DNA of 64,000 bases, from NCBI GenBank assembly GCA_020091685.1, contig CM034603.1, forward strand, positions 37,800,102-37,864,101. Reading direction: 5' to 3'. The position numbers were made by a program, and so were the translations under genes. How positions within the stretch are numbered: position 1 is the first letter of the stretch; each line of letters begins with the position of its first letter. The DNA comes from Lutjanus erythropterus (lineage: Eukaryota > Chordata > Actinopteri > Lutjaniformes > Lutjanidae). This document shows, one piece after another, positions 25,201 to 39,200 of the stretch. The notes beneath the pieces were generated by a model, which was given only the letters and a program-made list of their open reading frames with translations, was not told the DNA's origin and searched no databases.

Positions 25201-28200
25201 CAAGATTCTCATCTGGGATGATAAAATGACCGAACTGTCTGTTTAATTGGTCAGATATTTAATTACTACAGAAAGTAGGCCTACATCCTGCATCCTGCTT
25301 TGCTTCTCTGGTTGTTTCCTTCATCATTCATTTAGTTTCCTGTTTTCTTTTGATGCTCACCTCTGCTTTTGTTGCAGATCCTTCACTTCCTGCCTTTGTG
25401 TGTTTTATTGTCTGCCCTGCCCTGATCAGATTCACCTGTTCGTCGTTACTCTCCCCCTCCCTGTGTGAGTGCCAGTTTGTTGTAGTGGTTCAGCTCTTGT
25501 TTCTTTGAGTCTCATGTTTCCTGATTTATTGGATCTCTGCCTGATTGTTTATCCTCACCTTTTGTCTTCTCTCTGTTGAATTTGTTTGCCTGATCCACAG
25601 ACTCCCTACCTGTGAACCAAACCCTTTTCTGACTGCAGTGAAATGAGACACCTCACTCTGCACTGTGTTCCTCTTCCTATTGAGCTGCAGTGGGGGCTGG
25701 TTTTACATAATTAATGACTCCAATAACATTTTTAATAAGATAAAAGAAAGACCTTTTATAAAGACCATAAACTGTGAAAATGACATGTAAGTTCATGACA
25801 TTAGCCAGTGATAAAAATGTCTGAATGACCCATTATTAATCAGTTTTTTATGTGGCAGCTGAAAGTCGTTTTAACTGAAACATTAGACAAAATGATTGTG
25901 AGTTATGAGGCTTCTGGAGCGATGAGGTTCATTGGAAACAGATGAGTCCAGCTCTGTAGTTCAGTCCAGTTTAGAGGCTCTACAGTAGCTCTTTATTTGA
26001 GCTCATTTCCATTTTTAAGATCCTTTCTCTCCTCACTAAATCTTCTTTTTTATCAACCAGGCAATCCTCACCAGAAAAACATGGCTGTTGTTCGCAAGTG
26101 CAAGCAGCTTATTCTGATTGAAATGTTCGTACACTGTTAGGCAGCGCCCCCTAGTGGAAGTAGTAAATATAACGGGAGAAATATAAAGAGTGAAAAAGTC
26201 CACATTTTGAGGAGAAGGAGTGGATGGATAGTGCAGACAAACACAGGAAATTTCGCATTGCCATTGCGAGAGTGTCCAGACGTGTTTGAGCCACCAGAGC
26301 CAGAGGACAGTGACAGGATGGTATTTTTTTCACTATTTCTTCCATGTCAGCTTGTTGGAATTGAAGTGGGCTGAAGTGAACTGCTGGGCTGATTTGGACT
26401 GAGAGAGTCGCTGCAGGCACGTCCGTAACTGACTGAGGAGGAGGGGTAGGCGATGATGTTTCGGGTTGTGGGGCTTATATAGCATTGGGGGCTCTGGCAC
26501 ATTTCAGGTCCACCCAGAAAATTCCCAATCCAGAAATCATGAATAACAGTTTAACAGTCTAACTCCACAATTCAGTGCTGCATAGTGTATTTATAAGAAA
26601 ATCTCTGAGTTCAATATGTCGATTCTGCCACCAGGGGTCTCTCACATCAAAAAGAAAAGATGCAGCTTGATGACATCATGGAGGAGCATGAGACTGGAGT
26701 TGTTTTCTTCACTTTTAAAAAAATCACCATATCTGAAAAAAATCTGACATCATTTCATGGACTTTTGTTCACGTTGTGTTTGGTCACTTTCTCCAGTTTC
26801 CTTCCTCATTCTCTCATGTATCCAGTGTTTTTCATGGAAGTTAAAACTCTTTTTTGTTTCTTGTGTTTCCTGTAAGTATAACTAGCAACAGCTAGCAGGA
26901 AACGCACTGTTAACTTGAATAAATTAGATTCCTCTGCATTTAAACATTGTTGGAAACGTTTGTGACAATATAAGCTCACAACTCCACAAAATATATAATG
27001 TGCAGCATTTTTAGATATTTTAATGCAGAAATGCAATCAAACTTAAAATGGAGGATCTATCCACTACTTTTTGTCACTTTCACTGACTTCCTTCCTTATT
27101 CTCTAACATATCATCTGTTGTTATAGCAACAGACAACCAAATGACAGAACAGCTTGAATAAAGCTGTGAATTTCTGTGATTTGAAGATTGTTGGAAACAC
27201 TTAAGATAATACACAACTTAACAAAATATATAACATATCAGGTGTAGTTATTTTTAGACATTTTAACACAGAAATGTTACATATTATAGCTTCAATGTTG
27301 CATAAAAACCTGACATGTCTCATCCTTCCTGTATTGAGAACATCAGACCGAACTGTCTCAGGATTTAAATATGGACGATTCAGGTCGGATTCATTCGCCT
27401 TCTGGCCTCGTTCTCCTTTTACTGACATCAGAGTTTGAAAAGGAAATGACTTTTTCCTAAATCCGTCACTGCACCGCCGAGCTAATTGAAAGCTGAAAGC
27501 ACAAAACCCGTTGAAAAGAAGCCACGTTTCCATCTCCAGACAACCTGTCCGATCACAATAGTCGATGAATCTCATTAAAAAAATTAAATTGAGATGAGCC
27601 ACGGAGGACGCTCAGTACAGGAGGATCATTTATAACTTTACCTTTGATTTCATGCGATCTAATTACAGGATGTGATGATGTACAAATGAAACGTCTCTGT
27701 AACATTCAGGCTTTAATGATACAGATTGCTGTCAGCTCTTGATGGATCACAGGAAACTGAAGATGAACATTCAGACATTGAATAGATGCGACTGAAACAC
27801 GACCACCTGCAGCAGTTTTCAAAGACAGACTGTCTGCTGCCGACATCACAGCTGGTGACGTCACACATCAGGCCTCTTATTTCAGAAACATTCAATAAAG
27901 CTGTGAGATCATTTTTCATCTTTTGCATCATGGTGAGGATGACAAAAAAAGGAGCAGCCAGTGGTCGACTTTTTAAAATTTATTAAAAAAAATAGTTTGA
28001 TTCAAAACTAAAAAATCTATTACAGTAAGTAGCCTTGACATTCTGAGTTGTCTTCACTTTTTTAAGGTTTGTTTTCTTAATGAGTAGAAATAAAAACAAT
28101 GAGAGCTTTTTAACTGAGGCTAGATGCTTTATTTCTCTTTTAACATGTATATATAAGGTAATACAAGGTGATGTGGAAATGACAGTAAAGATATTAAAAT

Positions 28201-31200
28201 ATACATTTTTAACTCTCCCAAGATTAACTGATGAGCCTTGTACTCTAAAAAAGAATAAACTGGTTCAACTTTAAAAAAAAATGCAACAATTTTCATAGAT
28301 CTTTTTAAGTAATTCCAACTCAGCCGTATTTGAGTAAATCCCATGAAATCAACTCAATCAGTTTATTACAACCATGATTTGCTTTGTCCTCTACAATGTT
28401 AATTAAGTCGAATCAATTTAATTTTAATTTTAAAATTTTGGTGCTATTAACTGGTTAAATAACCTCATTAAGTTATTTTAACTTATTTATTTTACTTTCA
28501 GTCTATTCAGAAACATCCATGCAAATCATTACCTTGATTTATTTGAGTATTAGGAACTTATTTAATTTCAGTCAGAATAAATTACACATTACACGTCAAA
28601 TGTTATGATTAAAACTAGTGATCAACTTATGTACAACAAGTTTTATACCATTAGTAGTGCCGAAAATACATATCATACCTATCAATACTAAAGAATAAAT
28701 AAATAAATGTATTATAGATGATTTATTTATTTAAAGCAAACTCCTGTCTTTCTCCCTCCTTTCTCTTGTGGCAGGCTGCAAAAATCTAGACAAATTCAAA
28801 TCCTTGTACTCTGCTCTTTAAGTTTGCTCACAACATATTTGAGTTGCTCTAACTTCATTCTTTCTGTTGTCAAGTAAAGTTAATACAGTTTTCTTAATTT
28901 GAATTTTGACAAACCTCCTAAAATAAGTTATCACTACATATGCAGGAACTCACTCCATCACTGCAGCAAAACGCAGGAATTCTCAAGCATTTCAGATAGT
29001 TTATCCTTGAACTATAAAAAAGGGCGTAGGAACTGATAAGCACCCAGTACTTCTCACTCCTCTTCTGCTGCACGTTTGTTGTTAAGTTTATTTGTTACTT
29101 TTGTTTGTTTGCGAAATAAAATCTAATCTAATCTAAATATCTCACTCTTCAAATCTCCCAGAGTCCAGTGACAAAAATTTTAATTTTCCTTTGCAGAACA
29201 CAGGAGTTGTTCACACTGAAACCTGACTGAAATGTTAAGCCAACTTTTAAAGTACCACAAACTGCAGTTCCTCGAATGGCCACTCGAGGCTCCAAAAGCA
29301 AAACAATCCCCTCAGAGCCCCGTATTAAAATGTCCAACTTTACAGCAGAAATAAGCGTGATACAGAACACAGTTGTCAGTTTTTCCCTGGAGCATCCCCT
29401 ACTTGAATGTAAGATTAAGCTGAGCATGGCAGGACTGAGCTACTGGGCTCAGTCACTCGGTCCATAAGATCTTGGCTTGGGAACCGGAGATTGGAGGTTT
29501 TCAAAATTAGGTTTGCAAAAGTCTGAATCCACTACAAAACATTGATAACCTTCAGTATTGTGATATTACGTTTTATGATACTGTATTGACTCTGAAAAAC
29601 CACTGTCATGATATTGTGATACCTGCAAAGATTTGTGGCAGTGGTTCAGTTTGATGTGTTCAGAGCCCTGACCATTAGATAACAATGTTGTTATGTTAAG
29701 GTGTACAAGCTTATCTACATTTGAACATTTATAAGCAATACCCCCCTAAAATTTAAACATGTAAAAATAATATCTTTAATTTCATTTTCTGCAAGAAGGA
29801 CATTTGTTTTTGTTTCGTCTCTTCAGTCTGTGACGCTGACAAATGACGCTGTTTCTCTTCAAACACACCAACCCTCTGCAGGCTGTTTCCCATCATCCTC
29901 TGCTCTCCCTGACTGTGGCCATACAGTACTCTCATTGGTACACGTCATTGATCATCATTCAGCCGTGGACTCAATCAGTCTGTCGATCCGTTAATGAAAT
30001 GGACCGATTTGAGACCTGCAGATTTAATCCTTCATAACACCAGCACCACCCAAACCTCCACCCACCCAACCCCACCTTACACCAGCACCATCCAAACCAC
30101 TAACCCCACCACCAGCTCCCTCTGAATCCTCCTCCTGGTCACAATCGATTTAGCCGAGCCACGGGCCAGAGCACTGGCTTACCAGAGCAACTTGTATTGA
30201 TTTGAACCCCCAACATGTTCTGAAGTCAATTCAGTGTTGACCTATCAGAAACAAGTCGCCCACACAGTAATCATGGATCAGAGAAATAGATATTGCCTGG
30301 TAATAACATGGTTGGAGAGCTGCATCAGAGGATCAGAAAACACTGAGTGCTGCAGCTTGGCGATAAGGACTTCTGAAAATATTCAACAAAACTGTCTCTG
30401 AGTCTGTCTCTAAACGGCCCTCTGGGATAAATCAAGTTTAGTTAATTGAATTAAAAACACTGGAATGAGTTTTCCCCATATGGAAGCAGAATTCATGAAC
30501 ACCAGGACGCAATTAGGCTCCTTTGGATCCAAAGAAAAAGGCAGAATTAGACCTCAGCATGATTTGTCCACCATGGCCAGATATAAATGACTGTTATCTC
30601 AGCCCGTTTTCATTCCCAACATTTCAAATATGTCAGTGATCAGCAGACCTACACTTCAAACCATGATGCTGACCATTTCTGGTGACACCACTGTACATTA
30701 TATTTTGATGTGCTGTGGAAGTCAGGAGAATGGATGGCTCAAAGAAACAGGACTATTAATCCAAACCATGACCTTTTACAGCTGCTTAGTTTTGGTGCCC
30801 AAACCTAACCAAACTGCCCTGCGCGTCCAAAACTCAGGTTCCAAAGAAACTGCCCAGATTCTTCTACACACAAGCTGGTCCCAGGTCTGCACAACCACTC
30901 TGTACCCCCCTACTCCATCTATAGGAAATCCTGAACTCTTTTACTATGAACCCAGGCTGTTGGAACACGTCCACAATGTGTCTTGGCATCGTCTCACTGA
31001 AATAAGCAGGGACGTCTCTGAAAAAGACGTCATCTGGATGGCAGCATATGTCGCTCAAAAACCTGTATGTACCTTTCAGCATTAATTGGGCCTTGACAGA
31101 TGTGACAGTTACACACCTCTGCACTATCACAGACGGTTATGTTTTAAATTGACAAACATCTGTGTAATTTGTGGCACAGTTCAGACAAATCATTTGTCTC

Positions 31201-33089
31201 TCGCCATAGACTACCGTTCATAGTTTTTTCCGAATTTAGGTCCACCGGGGCACACCTGAAGGGGTGTGACTTAAGCACCCTATACTCTAACATTGCTAGG
31301 GAACACAGCTGTGTCATGGCAGGTATATTGCTCAGAACTGAAGGAAATGCAGTGTCAGGTGTGAATCCGTTTGGAGGCGCAGTTTTCAAAAAAGCTGCAA
31401 GTAGCAACACAAACAAAGGCTGAGCAATAGGCCCTTTCCACACAGGCACATTTTGAACAGGCTCTGCATCAGTACAGGAGAAAGAGGAGACATGGAAGTG
31501 TCTCATTAGGGCACAGATGTGTCCTGATTAGATAAATGTTAAAATGAAAACACTCTGAGCACAAAGGGCGGCGATGGTCGATGCTCTCATCATGCTTTCT
31601 GCTAGTCTGTCTCAGTCTGTGATGGTGATCAGAGGGGTTGATGGGAATCTGTTCTTCTCAGCCATCTACATCATCAGACTAAATGATATCGACAGCTGCT
31701 GAGTCGCCGCTTGTCAGCTGCTCAAGGACTTCAGTGTGCAAGCGCTGCTTCTGTTTGCATGTTGGAACAGAAAACCCTGAGAGGACAGAGTCTGGAGGGT
31801 AAAGTCAGGTCGCAGACATGAGAACTTTATTCAGCAGTTGTTCATTGATTCTATGAAGTGAAAGCATTAGATGGGAAAATTGAATTATTGAATTGAAAAC
31901 ACTGTTATCATTTCAACATAATGTTAGTTAACATGAGAAAAAAGTGGCAGTGTTTAGGCGTTTTCTGCCTCTAATCTGGGGCTTGATCACAGTGGCAGCA
32001 GGCTGAGCAGGATAGACCAGACATCTCTCTTCCCAGTAACATTTTCCAGCTTCTCCTGAAGGATCCTGAGACAGATTTCCAATTTAGGGGAAAATATATA
32101 TATACAGCCCAGTAGCTCAGCAGTTTGTAAAAATAGTCATGAAATAATCAACAGCTTTGTTTACCTGGGCACAAATGAACAAATGTAGAGTAAGAGCGAC
32201 AGAGGGCCCTGTCTTACAACAGGAGCAAAGCAGGTGGCGCTGGTGGCACCAGTGCTGCAGGTGACTTTGCTATCTTACACCAGTGCAGTTGTCATTTTTG
32301 TGACATTTGCTAAATAGTAAATGAACTTGTGCCTGGTCTGTGCACCCATTGGCGGGAGAGCCAAAAGGCAAAATGAAGGCTTGTCCAGGCACATTTACTA
32401 TTTGTGCTCGGTGCATTGTAGTCAAAACCACTCACACCTTGAAAATCTTGCATGTTTCACCTTCACCTGCATGTTTGGCCTATTAATAAAGGCACTTGGG
32501 TGCAGCTGATAGGTGTATCCAGCTGTGCACTGCTGGCACAAGGGGTGGGACAAGGCAGGATACCCCATCGGACGGCAAAGGCGGACTCTGACATGCTTTC
32601 CACACCAAAGTATTTTGCCCTGTGCTTTAGATCAGTGTATGATGGGGACTAGAGTCAAACACAGGACTCAGACCCCTGTAGAATCAATAGCCAGTGTTGA
32701 AGCTTTTAATGAAAGCTTAACAAAAAACATGTTAATTTCCTTAATTTAAAAGTATAATTGGATGTTGCATATTTATCATTGCTAACTTGACTGAAAAATG
32801 ACAGTGACAGCATTGATTAGCTTAAATGTTGTGCTGAGTGTCACAAAAAATGGTGAAAATATTTGTGGGCATGTACACAAATCTACATTGTGTAAATGAA
32901 TTTTTTGACAGTTTCACAAACTTCCATGAGACTTTATCGATATCCAAAGTCTCTAGCTTAGTCTTTAGCTCAGATAACGCTGAAAACACAACTCATGGAC
33001 TCTGCATAGTTTCCAAAAAATATCTAAAAGGACAATAAATACATATTATATATACACTGAAAAACCTCAACAGCAATCTTGATCGAGTT
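25201..33089. other. Intergenic, dispersed repeats, no gene seen
   Basis: 25,290-25,640 is a pyrimidine-rich LTR-like stretch resembling the solo LTR at 13.1 kb in composition, without clear ends. 29,260-29,350 (TGGCCACTCGAGGCTCC and TAAAATGTCCAACTTTACAGC) and 31,160-31,290 are fish repeat fragments. 30,030-30,120 is a CCACC-rich low-complexity patch. Open frames of 80-150 residues here show no familiar domain. Confidence 0.4.
26781..27295. repeat. Local direct duplication, unit about 240-290 bp
   Basis: TCACTTTC...CTTCCTCATTCTCT at 26,783 recurs as TCACTTTC...CTTCCTTATTCTCT at 27,074. ATTGTTGGAAAC recurs at 26,946 and 27,187, followed in both by CACAA...AAAATATATAA and TTTTTAGA.ATTTTAA.. 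CAGAAATG. The spacing shifts from 291 to 241 bp, so indels separate the copies. Confidence 0.65.
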
Positions 33090-33235
33090 ACTCAAGATAA
33101 TCAACAAACCCTGTTGTGAGCAGGGAACTATTTTCATTCAGCAGTAGAATCTATCAGAACTACTTTCCTTCTGCTAGAAAGAAAGTAATTCCTACATGAA
33201 ACTACTCTCAACAATGTCTGTGGATTATCTTGAGT
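33090..33235. mobile_element. MITE with about 29-bp terminal inverted repeats
   Basis: The left end ACTCAAGATAATCAACAAAC is mirrored at the right end by GTCTGTGGATTATCTTGAGT. Inside, TGTTGTGAG pairs with CTCAACA. The total is 146 bp with no coding capacity. Motifs such as CTTTCTTCTGCTAGAAAGAAAG at the centre can also fold back. A clear target duplication is not visible. Confidence 0.7.
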
Positions 33236-36200
33236 CATGTTGTCAGGAATGAGTCATCGCTGCTGAGTTTTTTAAATGTCTTTTTGGCACTTTGAGCACC
33301 TCAAGCTGAGTGCTGTCTCCAATATAATGGAAATCCAATATATTTGGGAGAATGCAAACATCTCAATGGCTGATATCTCTAAAACTCTGCAACTCCCACC
33401 AAAATAATCTAGATTCACTACAGGTTAGAGGAATAATATATGTTTTTGCATTGTATTATTTTTGTGTCATACTAATGTTTGGCATAAGCTTTAAAGACAT
33501 TCAAAGGCTGTAAAAATGTTTATTGTGGTGTTATTGAAGGTTACTGTGACAGTCTCCACTACAGCATTACTGGTCACACTAACACTGAAAAAAACTACAT
33601 GCTTTGACTTTCATTCATTTTAAATCCATATGAAGGACATATTCAAGCAAGGTAACAGAATCTCTAAGTAACTGGAATTATTTTATATGGAAAACGATCA
33701 AAATGTAGCTCAAATTCCTTGATGTTGGCAGTGGTGTAGGTTTAAATGAAAAAAGACAGAACCAGAACATGAACAGGCCCGAAAATGACATTTAATGCCA
33801 CCACATTTCACCACGTGCTTCTGAACCACTGAGTTGAATAATTGTCTGAGTGTCAGACTCGTTTACATATTGAGTGCATTTCTTGAGAACATGACGGGAA
33901 AAAATGTGAAAAAACAACATGCGTGGGCGGACAATTTCAGCTAAAAGCCACCTCGCTGTCTCTCACATGCATAATGACTGCTGTTCCTCTCGAAGTCTGA
34001 ACAAACGCTGCTGCTGTATACAGCCGGCACAGGAAACACAAGCTGAATATCTGAATAACAATGAGGGACTGATACGGCGGCGGCAGCTCTGAGAGCAGCG
34101 ACTCACCTGAGCATTAGTCCAGTCAGTGAAATAAGAGGCGGAGCAGATGAATAACTGCGATAACAGGACCGTGTGCAGCAGGTCTGACTGTCTGTGTATT
34201 AAAATTAACTGTTTTCAGAGCAGAAAGTTTGGTCAGCTGTGAGTCAGCCAGTCGGAAAAATGTCTTGTTGAACAGAAATTGTTGTTGATTGGTTTGTTTG
34301 TTAAGCAGCACACGGAGCTGAAGAAAGGATCGCCTGACCAAATCTGCTTCACTGACTGACTCACTGACATCTGAACATTTAGACTTTGAACAGTTCCACT
34401 ATCCCTGCAGCTTCGCTTCTATCTTTCGCTGAGATTTTGGCTCCCACTCCATCACAGTGGAGGTGAGTTGAATTGTGTCTGTGCTCCTCAAAGGGTTGAA
34501 GAATGACATTTAGACAAGATTAAGAGTCTGCAAGCATGCTAGTGGCGCTGCGAGCATGCTAACCATATTGTCACATATACAGTGGTACAGAGAACAACAT
34601 ACAGTGAGGTTCGGTCTCTGGAGTGTAGGCCTGTAGTGCTGTTTGCAGCCCGAGGTCTGGGTGCAGCCCACCGAAACGTTTCATGTGTCATCGTGGAAAT
34701 AACAAAATTAAAAATCTATAAGACCGTCAATAGCATTTTGCTTACCATTAAACTATTATCAGAACTTTATTTTGAAAGGGGTCAGTGCTGTGTGCGTTGG
34801 TAATGATACTGAATTGTATCTGTTATATTAAACTGTAACTTTATTCATTTAGTGCTGCATATCCATGTTGTTTATCTTGTTATTCTTCTACTACTATCAT
34901 GGCAACCTGTGTGCAGTATGCATGGTATACTGTACAACCTAACAAAATATTAACCCACAATTCATCATGTGGGAATTCAGAAGGAGTGACCAACAGTAGT
35001 ACTGCCTTATATATATAGCACTTCTGACCATTCCATTATTAGAGATTTGGCAAAATTGCCCACCCCTGATCTATACTGTTTTGGTGTCAGTTATCTCAAA
35101 GCTCAAAGCACCAAAAAATACATTTGATCATTTCAAACACTGTGTCTCTTTCCAAAAATCATGACAGTACTTAAAATAAGTCACAGACCTCGCTGAGAGC
35201 AGTTTAATGTTGGACCTACATTTAGTATCAACACTGACTGGACATCCACACGAAAAGTGCCAACATGTTTGTGTCTGCATGATGGCTGCCTAAAGTATCC
35301 CGCATCTGCTGGAGGTGTTGGTTGTGCACATCCTCAGAAAGACAAACACAATACACACGGGCGGTGGTGGCAGTGTAGGGCCAGTGTGAGGATGTATCAG
35401 GGTCTTGTCAGAAGACTGGTGCTTCTGTGCACGGCAGAAAATGTTGGAGTGTTTCACATCTAGCAAAGACGCTTTTACAGCTGACATCATCAAAAAGCCA
35501 CACATGCATTTCAGCAACAGCAGTAGTCATCCAGACAAGTTATCAAGCTGCAAATGTTGAATTAGACATTTTCTCAGCACCACAATCACCAAAATGTCTG
35601 GTTGTTGCGTGCATGATACGTCACTAACAATATTCCACTCGTTGACTGAAGTTGTACAGAATTCCAACAGGATCATGACCGTTTCAGAGCAGTCGGTGCC
35701 GTCTGTGGCTGCAAGCTAAACGTGGACTGAGGACGTGTTTGCAGCACTCAGTGACAAGCTCTTGTGGTCCGCCGCACTTCTGTTGCCAAACTGTGCACGC
35801 AGCTTGTTCATTGTTAATAAACTATGACCGGGGCTACATGGTCTGAGTTCTCTTGTGCGCCCTCTGGCGGAGGAACATGCACAGTGCAGAACATGTGATT
35901 AAAAAGCAAGTACATCTGCGGCCTCAGTAACTAACCATGGTTCATTCATGGTATTCTCATTTTGCAGGGTTGTGTAATGAAATGTCAGTTGCTACACACA
36001 TATAAAACATAAAAACAAATAATTAAATTTTAATGAGAAATACATAAAATAAATTAATCAATATATACTGTTACTTAAATACACATTTCTGTAAAAGCAG
36101 ACTGTAGTATATACAGAATGTGCAGTGTTTGAGTCTTTTTAGTTATTTTAGGTGAACTGACCCTTTAAAATCCTCTTTTAAGGTAGTAAAAAGCCTGCGG

Positions 36201-39200
36201 TGACCTTCATCTGGACCAAGTCAAAAAATCTGAATCAGATCAGGAATGTAGCTGCACAAACGCATGGTCAAAAGCCACGGTAACCATGGTAACCGACCCA
36301 TAAACTCTCCGCCAGCTGTCCAGTGGAGTCACTTTTTGGCAGAAACCAGAGTCAGGGACAGGGAAGGTCTGTGGAGACTGATGCTCTGATGTTGTAGTCT
36401 CTGGTTTCTCTGCTTTCATGAACTTGTGAAGACAAGAAATGCAACAGAACTGACAGTTCAGACCCGGAAAAACAGTAAAACCACACTGAGGAGGTTAGAT
36501 AGAAGCTGATACTTACGGCTGAACCCCACTGATAGCTGAAATAAATAACAGAAGGTGGATTTCTTCTGAATCTACTTAGGAAAATCTCCGCACTGTAAGC
36601 TATTTATTTTCACTGACCCACCTCCTCCTCCTCCTCCTCCTCCTCCTCCTCCTCCAAACAGTGGATCACAATCAGACACACACAAAAACTCTTCTCCTCC
36701 TTTCATTATTTGATTTCTTTCGTTTTGTTTGTGCATGCAGTCAACTTATGAAAAATATGAAGCTTCCACAAGCTGTGATTAATAATAATCCCTTCATTCA
36801 AAGCCAAAGAGAAAATGACTTCGCTGATTAATTGCGATGTGCCGTCCAGAGAGACTTTACAAGCTTTTCTATCTGATACTCAAAAGTCAAATTTCCTGGA
36901 GCGAACTCCCTCAGAAAACATCCATCTGGTGGATTAAAAAACTGAAGAATATTATTTAATCTTTTATTTGAATGTGTTCAAGTACACATGAATAAATAAT
37001 ATATATAAATAAGTAATAATAAGTATGGAAATCTCCTAATCCTTTTTTAAAGTCATATCAAAAAATCTCACCACAAGGTCCAGAACAGCTAAGAAATGCT
37101 AACAAAGTGCTTTTACCAAGGTCAAAGATGAAACTTGATCTCAACATAAAATAGTTTCTTCTTTGACAGAATCTAGATTCTTTTAAAGATAGATAATATG
37201 TCTCTTAAATGAGTTACAATCGATCCGAGTCCTGGAACTTTCCAATATGGCGACCACACAGGCGCATAACGGTGACAACAGCGGCCAATGATGTACAGTT
37301 AAGATGGCGGCAGAGCAAACAAACGAAACAGGGATTTAATCATTTTTTTGCGGTGACTAACTTCAGTGGATCATCACAAATCAAGATGGAATAAATCTGC
37401 AAACGCTCAGGTCCGAACATTTCTATGGATGTCATTTTCTGAGCCATGACAAAAGACAAAATGTATCCCGAAAGAGGTGAGGTAGGCACGGTTTTTATTC
37501 TAGCAGTTGTTAAAGGGATAGTTCACCCAAAAATGAAAATTCAGTCATTGTCTACTCACCCTAATGCCGATTGAGGGTCGAGGTTATTTTGTTAGTCCAT
37601 AAAACACCGCTGGAGTTTCACAGGAAAACAGTGTTGCAGAATCTCCCAGTTTTCAAATGTAAAAAACTCAACTGGAAAAAACATAAAATGCCTCCATACT
37701 GCTCATCTGGTGTAAATCAAGTTCCATAAAGGCCCAACAAACCATTTGCATGAATTCTCGTTTTCATTAAAACGCATTAAAATGATTCTGGTGTGATTTT
37801 TGCAGGGTTCTGCACCAAACAAAGATTTTCTCCTAAGTTTGTAAAATATGACGCAAGAACATCTTTGCATCATGATAATATTTAATTATAATGCTATTAT
37901 ACATTATATACATTAAACATCTATGCATTTTGCTTTTAACAATTATTGTGCCTCCTTCGATAAGAAAATTGCTTTAGGTCATTTTGCAATTTCAACAAAA
38001 TTGATTTCATTGTTCAGCCCTGTTTGTCTCCAGAGTGAGGCTCTTTAGCTCTTAAAGGTGAATCAGACAGCTGAAACAGAAACCACTGACTCATTGACTT
38101 TGACCAAACCACTGAGTGTTCATTAATATATCATGGTCATCATATCTGCTGAGGGTCAGTAAAAATCGGATTCCTCCTCTCTTTGATCGCAGCTTTTGAA
38201 GGTCTGTCATCAGATTTATTATTCACATTTAGCCGCGGTGAAAAACAAAGGAGCCTCCACTCAGCTGTCGCCTTACACACCAGGACGGAGACGTGTGTTT
38301 GACGTTTCTCCTACAGACAGGAAGATGTTCAAAATAGACATCAGGAGCATCACGTTTCATCACATCCTGTCATACAAATTTCATCACATACATCATGTTA
38401 AAGGCCTTAAAAAGAAAGTTGATGAAACTCTCAGACACACAGTAAAACCTTTCTCTGTGAAATAATGCAATCATCCTGTAAGTGAGAGATTCTCCATCAA
38501 AATGAAATCATCAAAGTTGAGATGAGAATGAAACGAGGTCTGTAAAGTGATAGATTGAAGAAAGGTGATGACATTTTCTCCACATCAGTTTATTCTGAGG
38601 AGCGTGACTCTTCATCTGTCCTGCAAAAGGCCTCAAAACACTCAAAACATCTGAACTGTGTTTCCTGAAATCAAGTCTGCTGACATTTTGCTTCTGTATT
38701 TGATTTTTCATTTAGATTTAACAAACTAAAGTAAAATTTCCATCAAAACTTACAATAATAGAGCGCTGCAGGGACGACATGTTACTGTAGGTCAACCTGG
38801 AAGTTGGACAGTGGACAAAATGTCCTCTTGGGTGCTCTTTAGTGGACAAAATGTAATAAAGTGCCCTTTAGATCAGTGATGCGTGAGTCAGGAGATTTTA
38901 TTTGGGTCACCAAAATAAATAAAAGACAATGGAAGAAATTTAGTAGTATTATTATAATTGTATAATTATATCATTATAATTTAGAGACTAAAATGTCCTG
39001 TGTTGTTGCCTGTTAACTCAGCATTTATTTTTTATTTATAAAGTATTTAACGTGTAAATGTTTTCAATAACACATGTCAAGATCATGGCTGCAAACGGCA
39101 CAACATAATAATAATTACTAAATAATAATTACTATTTTCTTAATTGTTCGATTGTTTGGTGAAAAATTAGATTCATTAATAAAGTCTATTATGCCTTTTT

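Noticed and set aside
30630..31085. 151-residue plus-strand open frame
   Set aside because: Contains motifs of dispersed fish repeats (CCAAACCATGACCTTTT and AACCTAACCAA) and no known domain; likely chance.
34070..34130. GC-rich patch with a minus-strand CAGGTGAGT donor-like site
   Set aside because: No open frame with recognisable content ends there.
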